DNA from: an uncultured Alphaproteobacteria bacterium
GTDB taxonomy: Bacteria; Pseudomonadota; Alphaproteobacteria; HIMB59
Length of the DNA stretch: 35,590 nucleotides
Assembly: GCA_902632575.1 (NCBI GenBank)
Contig: CACPCY010000005.1
Location: forward strand, 1 to 35,590
Reading direction: 5' to 3'
Shown: piece after piece, positions 1 through 10,321 of the stretch
Numbering within the stretch: the first letter of the stretch is position 1
How the letters are laid out: each line of letters opens with the position of its first letter
Made by a program: the position numbers and the translations under genes
The notes under the pieces: generated by a model
The model's database searches: none
What the model was told of the DNA's origin: nothing
Seen by the model: the letters and a program-made list of their open reading frames with translations, nothing else

Positions 1-603
1 GTAATTCCTGACCAAAAAAAAATAATTATTTCTCAAATAAGGAAATTAAAAAATCAATATGATTTTGTTATCACTACTGGTGGTATAGGTCCAACACACG
101 ATGACATTACATCAGAGTCAATTAGTTTGGCAGTTAAAAAAAAATACAAATTGCATAATGGCGCATATAAAGAATTAAAAAAATATTACAGGAAAATTAA
201 ATCTGAATTAACTGATGCTAGAATGAAAATGGCGTATATGCCGAAAGGCTCTAAGTTAATTTTTAATAAAGTTAGCGGAGCACCAGGTTTTAAAATTGAA
301 AATATTTATGTTTTTGCTGGCATACCTTCAATAGTACAAGCGATGATGAAAGAGTTTAAAAAAATGATAAAAATTAAAAATAAATTCTATTCAACCACAA
401 TATCTACAAAACTTTTTGAGAGTAAAATAGCCCATCTACTTGTTCAAGCTGAGAGAAAATATAAAAATATTTCTATAGGTAGCTATCCAATTTTTGATGG
501 AAAGCCGAAGGGTGTTGAGGTTGTTATAAACTCTCAAGTAAATAAACTAGGTGTTAGTAATGCAAAAAAATTCATACTAAGAGAAATAAACAAAATCATT
601 TAA
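1..603 (+). CDS. CinA/MoaB-type molybdopterin-binding domain protein (5' end missing)
   Basis: The reading frame is open from the first base of the window to the TAA at 601-603, so the start codon lies upstream and about 200 residues are visible. Near the visible N-terminus is TTGGIGPTHDD, the signature loop of the MoCF-biosynthesis/CinA N-terminal fold (COG1058), which binds molybdopterin in MoaB and MogA. No C-terminal CinA deamidase domain follows, so this is the short, single-domain form common in alphaproteobacteria. Automatic pipelines often name it competence/damage-inducible protein A, but its biochemical role is not settled. The first ATG-like starts within the window fall after the signature loop and would delete it, so I do not accept them as the start. 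tRNA genes follow on the same strand after 37 bases. Family assignment is firm and function is uncertain. Confidence 0.85.
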   Translation, partial: VIPDQKKIIISQIRKLKNQYDFVITTGGIGPTHDDITSESISLAVKKKYKLHNGAYKELKKYYRKIKSELTDARMKMAYMPKGSKLIFNKVSGAPGFKIENIYVFAGIPSIVQAMMKEFKKMIKIKNKFYSTTISTKLFESKIAHLLVQAERKYKNISIGSYPIFDGKPKGVEVVINSQVNKLGVSNAKKFILREINKII

Positions 604-614
604 GATTAGGTTAA

Positions 615-620
615 TATAAT
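615..620 (+). promoter_or_regulatory. Possible -10 element for tRNA-Met
   Basis: A perfect TATAAT lies 20 bases before the tRNA-Met gene, just after the stop codon of the preceding gene. I see no convincing -35 hexamer, so this is a weak call in A+T-rich DNA. Confidence 0.3.
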
Positions 621-640
621 ATAAAACAATATTTCTTTAT

Positions 641-717
641 GGCGGAGTAGCTCAGTTGGTTAGAGCGGTGGAATCATAATCCATGTGTCGGGGGTTCAAA
701 TCCCTCCTCCGCTACCA
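641..717 (+). tRNA. tRNA-Met(CAT), elongator
   Basis: A 77-base cloverleaf with encoded CCA. The acceptor stem starts GGCGGAG, the D-arm holds GCTCAGTTGG, the anticodon loop is ATCATAA with anticodon CAT, and the T-arm is GGGGGTTCAAATCCC. A paired first base separates it from the initiator. The GGAATCATAATCC anticodon arm with A73 resembles elongator Met rather than the lysidine-modified tRNA-Ile2, which also has CAT. That distinction rests on recalled family patterns. It is followed after 51 bases by the initiator tRNA. Confidence 0.9.
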
Positions 718-768
718 AGAATAATCATTGTAATTGTTGATATTTTGACATATCTTTCGTTTTCTGAT

Positions 769-845
<77 letters not shown>

Positions 846-849
846 ACTT

Positions 850-884
850 CCTGAAAAACGTGTTCTTTTCAAAGGTTTTTTTTT
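850..884 (+). terminator. Rho-independent terminator after tRNA-fMet
   Basis: CCTGAAAA (850-857) pairs with TTTTC...GG (866-875) through a small bulge and is followed directly by nine T and then a second T-run. It lies five bases after the tRNA-fMet CCA and would separate tRNA transcription from the rRNA operon promoter. Confidence 0.6.
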
Positions 885-904
885 ATTTTTTTTATGAAAT
901 GCAT

Positions 905-936
905 TTGACAATGCCCTTATAAAGTGTAGATATATT
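905..936 (+). promoter_or_regulatory. Probable rRNA operon promoter
   Basis: A perfect -35 hexamer TTGACA (905-910) is followed by A+T-rich -10 candidates: TAGATA at 927-932 (16-base spacer) or TATATT at 931-936 (20-base spacer). It is the best promoter-like site in the 293-base gap between tRNA-fMet and 16S. The -10 region lies in a small dyad, GTAGA-TATAT-TCTAC (926-940). The exact -10 is uncertain. Confidence 0.55.
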
Positions 937-985
937 CTACTTTTTATTCGATTCACTAGGCCATTTATTGTGCATTAGTGATTCT

Positions 986-994
986 TGCTCTTTA
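986..994 (+). promoter_or_regulatory. boxA antitermination signal in the rRNA leader
   Basis: TGCTCTTTA matches the conserved core of bacterial boxA, the RNA site bound by NusB-S10 that lets polymerase read through the untranslated rRNA operon. It lies in the leader between the promoter candidate and the 16S gene, where boxA is expected. Confidence 0.65.
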
Positions 995-1009
995 TTTTTT
1001 GTAAATATG

Positions 1010-1029
1010 AAATGAATAGACGGTGGGTT
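1010..1029 (+). other. Pre-16S processing stem, 5' arm
   Basis: AATAGACGGTGGGTT (1015-1029) is complementary to AACCACCGTCTATT at 2673-2686 apart from one bulged G, and G-U pairs extend the helix outward to about 1010 and 2691. The arms flank 16S and match the long-range helix that RNase III cuts to release pre-16S rRNA. Confidence 0.8.
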
Positions 1030-1138
1030 TATAACGTCAAATTTCGACTAAGCTGTTATTTGAGAAAAATGATAGCTCGTTATTTTGGCGTCTAACCTAC
1101 GTCAATTTAAAACTTTGTTTTTTATGAGTAGGTAATTC

Positions 1139-2635
<1,497 letters not shown>

Positions 2636-2728
2636 AGGAAAAAAAACTTTGAACTAAGTGTACGTTCGAAGTAACCACCGTCTATTTGTTTTGCTTTTTT
2701 CAACATGTGTTGATAAAGAGCATTGATT

Positions 2729-2805
2729 GGGCGTGTAGCTCAGTTGGTTAGAGCGCGCGCTTGATAAGCGTGAGGTCGGAGGTTCAAGTCCTCCCTCGCC
2801 CACCA
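2729..2805 (+). tRNA. tRNA-Ile(GAT)
   Basis: A 77-base cloverleaf with encoded CCA in the 16S-23S spacer, the usual place for tRNA-Ile. The anticodon loop TTGATAA gives anticodon GAT. The acceptor stem GGGCGTG/CTCGCCC has a T-T mismatch at position 6-67 in the gene; other stems pair normally. Confidence 0.96.
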
Positions 2806-2813
2806 ACAATGTT

Positions 2814-2889
2814 GGGGGATTAGCTCAGCTGGGAGAGCGCCTGATTTGCATTCAGGAGGTCAGCGGTTCGATCCCGCTATCCTCCACCA
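2814..2889 (+). tRNA. tRNA-Ala(TGC)
   Basis: A 76-base cloverleaf with encoded CCA, eight bases after tRNA-Ile in the rRNA spacer. The anticodon loop TTTGCAT gives anticodon TGC. The acceptor stem GGGGGAT/ATCCTCC holds the G3-U70 wobble pair that alanyl-tRNA synthetase recognises; the alaS gene lies later in this window. Confidence 0.97.
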
Positions 2890-2926
2890 ACTTTTTAAAA
2901 TCGTAAATATGTAAGCTGATAACACA

Positions 2927-2954
2927 GACGAATGACTTGCACGAGTTATTCGTC
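2927..2954 (+). other. Spacer hairpin before 23S
   Basis: GACGAATGACT (2927-2937) pairs over 11 positions, one of them G-U, with AGTTATTCGTC (2944-2954) around a six-base loop. It sits between tRNA-Ala and the pre-23S processing stem. It has no T-run, so it is not a terminator. It could be a processing or antitermination structure; its role is unknown. Confidence 0.55.
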
Positions 2955-3004
2955 AATTAAACAACTAATATAACAACAAATAACTACAAAAAGTTATTAA
3001 CTAC

Positions 3005-3026
3005 AAACTTTTCACTGTGTGTTAAT

Positions 3027-3031
<5 letters not shown>
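3005..3031 (+). other. Pre-23S processing stem, 5' arm
   Basis: The stretch beginning AAACTTTTCACTGTGTG is complementary, with few mismatches, to 5738-5763 (GAATTAT...ACACAGCGAAAAG) on the other side of 23S. It matches the RNase III helix that releases pre-23S, continuous with 23S helix 1 (TTCAAGC with GCTTGAA). Confidence 0.8.
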
Positions 3032-5743
<2,712 letters not shown>

Positions 5744-5786
5744 TAATACACAGCGAAAAGTTTTAACTATAATGTTATAAAAAGTT

Positions 5787-5901
5787 TGTGGCGGTCATAG
5801 CGGAGTGAAAAAACCCGATCCCATTTCGAACTCGGTCGTGAAGGCCTCCAGCGCCGATGGTACTTAGTCTTAAGGCTTGGGAGAGTAGGACGCCGCCTAT
5901 T
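5787..5901 (+). rRNA. rrf: 5S ribosomal RNA
   Basis: About 115 bases with the typical 5S core: GGCGGTCATAGCGG near the start, CCCGATCCCATTTCGAACTC in the middle, and GGGAGAGTAGGACGCCGCC near the end. The two ends pair as helix I (GGCGG with CCGCC). It follows 23S by about 45 bases, so the order 16S-Ile-Ala-23S-5S is complete. Termini are approximate. Confidence 0.93.
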
Positions 5902-5954
5902 AAAAATATTCAGCTACATATTTTGATTAAAATTATTCACAAATTATCTAATCT

Positions 5955-5981
5955 AAAGATTTTCGGACCAACAATCTTTTT
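5955..5981 (+). terminator. Possible terminator between 5S and tRNA-Leu
   Basis: AAAGATT (5955-5961) pairs with AATCTTT (5973-5979), followed by two more T, in the 92-base gap between 5S and the opposing tRNA-Leu. The seven-base stem is A+T-rich and weak. It could serve both converging transcripts. No better terminator is visible for the rRNA operon. Confidence 0.4.
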
Positions 5982-5992
5982 GCTATTATTTA

Positions 5993-6080
5993 TGGTAGCC
6001 TCGGGCGGACTCGAACCGCCACGGGAGTAAATCCCACTGGATTTTAAGTCCAGACTGTCTACCAATTCCAGCACGAGGCC
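5993..6080 (-). tRNA. tRNA-Leu(TAA)
   Basis: An 88-base class II cloverleaf with encoded CCA on the minus strand. Read 5' to 3' it starts GGCCTCGTGCTGG, has anticodon loop CTTAAAA (anticodon TAA, reading TTA), a long variable arm, and T-arm GGTTCGAGTCC. The first pair of the acceptor is G-U. TTA is an expected major leucine codon in such A+T-rich DNA. It points toward the rRNA operon and follows the minus-strand operon ending at 6136. Confidence 0.95.
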
Positions 6081-6135
6081 ATGATAAAATTGTTAGTCGA
6101 ATTTAGATGATTACTTAAGTTTTTCAATATTTTTA

Positions 6136-7236
6136 TCAATTTAAATAGTCTTGATTATCAAAGATTTCACTAAATTTATTTTTTCCAAAAATCAATCTTA
6201 AAAATTGATCATAGTTTTGGTTTTCTGAAGAGTAATTTGGTACGAAAATATTTTTGTTTTTATTTTCTAAAATTTTTATGTAACTTTCAGGTAATTCATC
6301 TTTAATATTTTTTATTTCTTTGATTGATAGAGGGCTTAACTGGATATTAAAATCTTTAAAGGCTTTTAATCTTACTTTTTCATCTACTAAATAGCATAAA
6401 AAACCTGAATTTTTTGAGTTATTTAAAAATGCACTAAAACCATAAAAAGATAAAGGTTTAATTTCTAAATTTTCATTAAAAACCCCTTCTTCTTCATTCC
6501 ATATAAATTTACTTTTTGGGAAAAGTTGGAAACTTTTATAATTAGTGTTTTTATTTAGTAAAATACCATCACTAAATAATGTGTAGACATTCTCTGAGTT
6601 TTCATAAGAGTTATAAACTTCAAGAAAATTATTGTTTATAATATTTTTGTTTAGATTTTCATAAGTTTTGGCAAATAAATGCGTAGTTAGCTCAAATGAT
6701 AAAGTACTTAAATCAATAAATGGTTGTTCTAAATGATAAATAATTAAATTAATTATATCCTCTTTAGTTTGAAAGCTCATTCCTAGTGTATATTTAATTG
6801 GATTATATAATTCTGAAAAATCCTCAAAAGTTAATTTATTACTATCATCCTCGCTTAATAAAATGAATGTATCTAAATCCAGAGGAAATAAATTTTCCGT
6901 TACTTCAACTTGGTTATCTTTATAAAATTTTAAAATTTTGTCTGGTATCTCAGTTTGACTCAAGCTTAATTTAGCTAAATCTCTATATTCACCAAAAATT
7001 ATATCAAACTCATTTGCATTTTGATTTACTTCTCTAATTGTAAATTCCACATTGTTAAGTAAAGAATATTCTCCAAGTGCGTAGTATAAATAATATTTAT
7101 AATCTATGAAATTATTTTCTATGAGCCCAATATTAAGTTTGTTTTTTGTTATACATTCATTAGAAATTAAATTATTTGGAAAAATAAATAACAAAAAAAA
7201 AATATAGATGATTTTTGAATTATAGAGAAATTTCAC
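6136..7236 (-). CDS. Predicted periplasmic substrate-binding-like protein
   Basis: A protein of 366 residues. It starts with a basic tip and a hydrophobic stretch (about residues 9-25), then SNEC, which reads as a Sec signal peptide. The Cys there lacks a good lipobox, so a lipoprotein is less likely. The mature part resembles type-2 periplasmic binding proteins in layout: an early beta-strand (NIGLIE), then FDIIFGEYRDLA, PLDLDTFILLSE and a LTFEDFSELYNP segment. I could not recognise a ligand class, and no ABC permease or ATPase lies beside it. It is the last gene of the DUF3553-moaA-nadK operon, with a 4-base gap to nadK, which suggests co-transcription but does not explain its job. The gene is well supported, the fold is moderate and the function is unknown. 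Confidence 0.7.
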   Translation of the reverse strand: MKFLYNSKIIYIFFLLFIFPNNLISNECITKNKLNIGLIENNFIDYKYYLYYALGEYSLLNNVEFTIREVNQNANEFDIIFGEYRDLAKLSLSQTEIPDKILKFYKDNQVEVTENLFPLDLDTFILLSEDDSNKLTFEDFSELYNPIKYTLGMSFQTKEDIINLIIYHLEQPFIDLSTLSFELTTHLFAKTYENLNKNIINNNFLEVYNSYENSENVYTLFSDGILLNKNTNYKSFQLFPKSKFIWNEEEGVFNENLEIKPLSFYGFSAFLNNSKNSGFLCYLVDEKVRLKAFKDFNIQLSPLSIKEIKNIKDELPESYIKILENKNKNIFVPNYSSENQNYDQFLRLIFGKNKFSEIFDNQDYLN

Positions 7237-7240
7237 TTAG

Positions 7241-8002
7241 TTAATTCGATTTAAACATTTCTTTATAGACACGTTCTTCAATCTTATGATCATTATCAAA
7301 TAATAATGGTATTTCCATACCCTCAGACATCTCTATTTCAACAGATATTACATCTTTAGCTTCGATATGATCAGCATGAACCACTATTGGTCTTTTAGAG
7401 GGATTATTGTTAATAATTTTAATTTTAGCATTATCTTTTAATAGACCACCACGCCAGTGTCTTGGGCTATAGGCACTAACTGCAGTTAGTGCAACAACAT
7501 TACTTCCAAGTGGAATAATTGGCCCAGAGGCAGAGTAATTATATCCTGTGCTACCTGCTGCAGTTGACAATATTACACCATCGCATACCAGCTCTTCTAT
7601 TCTTACTTCGTTATCTATCATTATTTGAATCTTTGCAGCTTGGTATTTTTCTCTACGAATACTGATCTCATTTATCGCAATAGCTTTTATTTCTTGGCCT
7701 GTGGGATTCAACGTTTTCATTACTAATGGTCTTAATTTTGTTAATTGAGCGTTATTTAGCCGTTCCTCTAATCCATCAAGTTTGTAATCATTCATCAAGA
7801 ATCCGACAGATCCAAAATTCATACCGTAAATTGGCTTGTTAAGTTTCATATAATTATGAAGTGACTTTAATATAAAACCATCACCACCAAGTGCTACAAT
7901 GAAATCAGCCTCTTCAGGCTCGTAATTACCATATTTTTTTATAAGTTTCTCTTGAGCTTCAATGTTTTTTTCAAGAGGAAAAGAAACAAAACATATTTTC
8001 AT
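7241..8002 (-). CDS. nadK: NAD kinase
   Basis: Phosphorylates NAD to NADP in the cytoplasm, the only de novo route to NADP in most bacteria. The 253-residue protein has GGDG at 39-42 (phosphate-binding and catalytic region), NEISIRR in the middle, then CDGVILSTAAGSTGYNYSAS and the SPRHWRGG segment, all typical of the short bacterial NadK family. Length is normal. The gene starts 3 bases after the moaA stop and ends 4 bases before the next gene, so it is translated from the same message. NADP made here feeds enzymes encoded nearby, such as FabG and Icd, although that link is only metabolic. Confidence 0.95.
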   Translation of the reverse strand: MKICFVSFPLEKNIEAQEKLIKKYGNYEPEEADFIVALGGDGFILKSLHNYMKLNKPIYGMNFGSVGFLMNDYKLDGLEERLNNAQLTKLRPLVMKTLNPTGQEIKAIAINEISIRREKYQAAKIQIMIDNEVRIEELVCDGVILSTAAGSTGYNYSASGPIIPLGSNVVALTAVSAYSPRHWRGGLLKDNAKIKIINNNPSKRPIVVHADHIEAKDVISVEIEMSEGMEIPLLFDNDHKIEERVYKEMFKSN

Positions 8003-8005
8003 TTA

Positions 8006-8995
8006 TTAACCTCCAGTCTCATTCATATAACGATTAACATATCCCTCAAAATTATCTTTTTGAATTTCAAAGTTATGTGCTTTTGGTTTTATTGACATGG
8101 CATATTCTATTAAAGCAATAATATCATTTTTTGTTTGATTTCTTAGGGCAAATTTTAAATCTACAAAATCATTTTGTCCTAAACACATATATAACTTACC
8201 AGTACATGTAAGTCTTACCCTATTACAAGTATCACAAAAGTTATGAGAAATAGCAGATATAATACCAATTTTTGATTTATGATTTGAATACTCATAGTAC
8301 CTAGAGGGGCCATTAGTTCTGTGTTTAGAGGGAATTAAATTTAATTTATTTACTAAATCCTCTTCAAATTTCTTCATTGATAAATATTGATTAAATCGCC
8401 TTTCTCCAATATCACCTATGGGCATTATTTCAATTAACGAAATATCAAAATGATTTTTTTTACACCAATCTAAAATATCAAATATTTCTTTGTCATTGAA
8501 ATTTTGAGTCAAAACAGTATTTATTTTTATCTTTATGCCTTCTTGTTTAGCTACCTCTATCCCATTTAAAACTTTACTAAGATCTCCCCATTTAGTTATT
8601 TTCCTAAAACTTTCAGTATTTAAGCTATCAAGAGAAACATTTATTCTTTCAACACCATTCTTTTTAAGAATAGAAGCATATCTTGATAAATTCGTACCAT
8701 TTGTAGTTAAAGTATGCTCTGAAATTTTACCCTGATTTTTTAGGTAATTTAAATGTTCTATAATTGAAACTATGTTTTTTCTAACAAGAGGTTCGCCACC
8801 TGTTAATCGAAATTTTTTTACACCTAACTCATTAAAAATATTTGTAAGTTTAATAATTTCTTCAATTGATAAAACTTCTTGTCTAGGCAAGAAGGTTACA
8901 TCCTCAGCCATACAATAAGAGCACCTTAAATCACATCTATCAGTGACAGATATTCTCAAGTAATCAATTTTTCTTTTAAAATTATCAGTCAGCAT
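8006..8995 (-). CDS. moaA: GTP 3',8-cyclase MoaA (molybdenum cofactor synthesis)
   Basis: Radical-SAM enzyme that converts GTP to 3',8-cyclo-7,8-dihydro-GTP, the first step of molybdenum cofactor synthesis. The N-terminal cluster motif is C21-x3-C25-x2-C28, and LTGGEPLVR is the SAM-binding strand. A second C-terminal iron-sulfur site is present (FCDTCNRVRLTCTGKLYMC region), and the protein ends in ETGG, with the terminal GG that MoaA needs. The 329-residue length is usual. The start ATG lies inside the end of the DUF3553 gene (11-base overlap), implying translational coupling. No other moa genes are in the window; the molybdopterin-binding protein at position 1 is the only related neighbour. 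Confidence 0.96.
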   Translation of the reverse strand: MLTDNFKRKIDYLRISVTDRCDLRCSYCMAEDVTFLPRQEVLSIEEIIKLTNIFNELGVKKFRLTGGEPLVRKNIVSIIEHLNYLKNQGKISEHTLTTNGTNLSRYASILKKNGVERINVSLDSLNTESFRKITKWGDLSKVLNGIEVAKQEGIKIKINTVLTQNFNDKEIFDILDWCKKNHFDISLIEIMPIGDIGERRFNQYLSMKKFEEDLVNKLNLIPSKHRTNGPSRYYEYSNHKSKIGIISAISHNFCDTCNRVRLTCTGKLYMCLGQNDFVDLKFALRNQTKNDIIALIEYAMSIKPKAHNFEIQKDNFEGYVNRYMNETGG

Positions 8996-9176
8996 TTTCG
9001 TGTATCTTTAAATCAACTACATTTAAATCTATAACTTTTTTCCCTACATTCTCAAAGTTAATAGTGATTTTACTATTTATACAAGATTGAACTTGACCCA
9101 GCCCCCAATCTGGTTGAGAAGGGCACTCCACGATTGTACCTGGTATAAAATCGCTAAAATTATAGTTATTTTCCAT
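8985..9176 (-). CDS. DUF3553 family small protein
   Basis: A 63-residue protein with the pattern PGTIVECPSQPDWGLGQVQS followed by ITINFENVGKKVID and a final VVDL strand. From memory this is the DUF3553 domain, a small beta-barrel-like module found alone in alphaproteobacteria and at the C-terminus of some UvrD-type helicases. Its molecular role is not known to me. It is the first gene of the minus-strand operon with moaA, nadK and the binding-like protein, and overlaps moaA by 11 bases. It diverges from recA across only 51 bases, so the two transcripts share a small promoter region. Confidence 0.85.
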   Translation of the reverse strand: MENNYNFSDFIPGTIVECPSQPDWGLGQVQSCINSKITINFENVGKKVIDLNVVDLKIHENAD

Positions 9177-9184
9177 TATTACTC

Positions 9185-9212
9185 TTGTTAAGTAGAAACA
9201 AATATTTAGTAT
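9185..9212 (+). promoter_or_regulatory. Possible recA promoter with an inverted repeat
   Basis: TTGTTA (9185-9190) and TAGTAT (9207-9212) are spaced by 16 bases upstream of recA. The -35 lies in an inverted repeat, TTGTT-N7-AACAA (9185-9201). It does not match the alphaproteobacterial LexA direct repeat GTTC-N7-GTTC. A regulatory role is speculative. Confidence 0.3.
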
Positions 9213-9227
9213 TTACTATAGAATCAA

Positions 9228-10289
9228 ATGGATAAAAAAGAAAATTTAAACAAGCTTAAATCTGTTATCAGTAATATTGAAAAATCATATGGGAAGGGTT
9301 CCATAATGATGCTTGGAAAGAAAGATATCGATGCAAATATTGATGTATACTCAACAGGCTCTCTTGGTCTAGATATAGCTCTAGGAATAGGTGGTTTACC
9401 AAAAGGAAGAGTCATAGAGGTTTATGGCCCAGAAAGTTCAGGTAAAACAACTTTAACATTACATATAATTGCGGAAGCTCAAAAAGTTGGAGGAACTTGC
9501 GCTTTTATTGATGCTGAACATGCTTTAGACCCAGGTTATGCAAAAAAACTTGGAGTGAATATTGATGAGCTATTGATATCTCAACCTGATACTGGTGAAC
9601 AGGCTTTAGAAATCTCAGATACTCTTGTAAAATCTGAAGGTATAGATTTATTAGTTATAGACTCAGTGGCAGCATTAGTTCCTAGAGCAGAGTTAGAGGG
9701 TGAAATGGGAGACTCTTTACCTGGACTTCAGGCAAGACTAATGAGCCAAGCGTTAAGAAAACTGACTAGCTCCATCTCAAAGACAAATACAATGGTTGTT
9801 TTTATTAATCAACTGAGAATGAAAATAGGAGTAATGTTTGGAAGCCCTGAAGTCACCACTGGAGGTAATGCTTTGAAATTTTACTCTTCAGTAAGATTGG
9901 ATATTAGAAGGATTGGTGCAATAAAAGATAAAGATAATATTATTGGAAACCAAACAAGAGTGAAGGTTGTCAAAAATAAAATGGCTCCTCCTTTTAAAAT
10001 GGTTGAATTTGACATTATGTATGGTGAAGGAATTTCTAAAATTGGAGAAATCATAGATTTAGGTGTTCAAGCTGATATTATAGATAAATCTGGAGCGTGG
10101 TATTCCTACAAAGATGAAAAAATTGGTCAAGGTAGAGAAAATACAAAACAATTTTTAAAGGATAATCCTGAATTATTGAATGAAATAGAAAGTAGAATAA
10201 GATCAAATTCCGAAACAGTTGAAGAGCTGATGATTGATCCACCTCCTCCCACAACAGAAGAAACCGTCGAAAAAAACCCTAAAGAATAA
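9228..10289 (+). CDS. recA: Recombinase RecA
   Basis: ATP-dependent DNA strand-exchange protein for homologous recombination and SOS signalling. The 353-residue sequence has the Walker A site GPESSGKTT at 67-75, then [25 protein letters not shown] (Walker B and loop region), the L1 loop with GEMGD, and [26 protein letters not shown], which includes the L2 DNA-binding loop. The C-terminal tail is proline- and glutamate-rich. The ATG at 9228 lacks a Shine-Dalgarno match, which is common in this genome. No alphaproteobacterial LexA box is visible upstream, so SOS control may be absent or different. alaS follows after 32 bases on the same strand, an order often seen in alphaproteobacteria. Confidence 0.98.
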   Translation: MDKKENLNKLKSVISNIEKSYGKGSIMMLGKKDIDANIDVYSTGSLGLDIALGIGGLPKGRVIEVYGPESSGKTTLTLHIIAEAQKVGGTCAFIDAEHALDPGYAKKLGVNIDELLISQPDTGEQALEISDTLVKSEGIDLLVIDSVAALVPRAELEGEMGDSLPGLQARLMSQALRKLTSSISKTNTMVVFINQLRMKIGVMFGSPEVTTGGNALKFYSSVRLDIRRIGAIKDKDNIIGNQTRVKVVKNKMAPPFKMVEFDIMYGEGISKIGEIIDLGVQADIIDKSGAWYSYKDEKIGQGRENTKQFLKDNPELLNEIESRIRSNSETVEELMIDPPPPTTEETVEKNPKE

Positions 10290-10321
10290 TATTAAATTTC
10301 AGTTAAATTAATCTATATTCC

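Noticed and set aside
641..717. Reading the first CAT tRNA as tRNA-Ile2 (lysidine-modified)
   Set aside because: The GGAATCATAATCC anticodon arm and overall sequence fit elongator Met better; I keep a small doubt.
926..950. GTAGA-TATAT-TCTAC plus T-run as a terminator
   Set aside because: A five-base A+T-rich stem is too weak, and it sits in the rRNA promoter region; a better terminator lies at 850-884.
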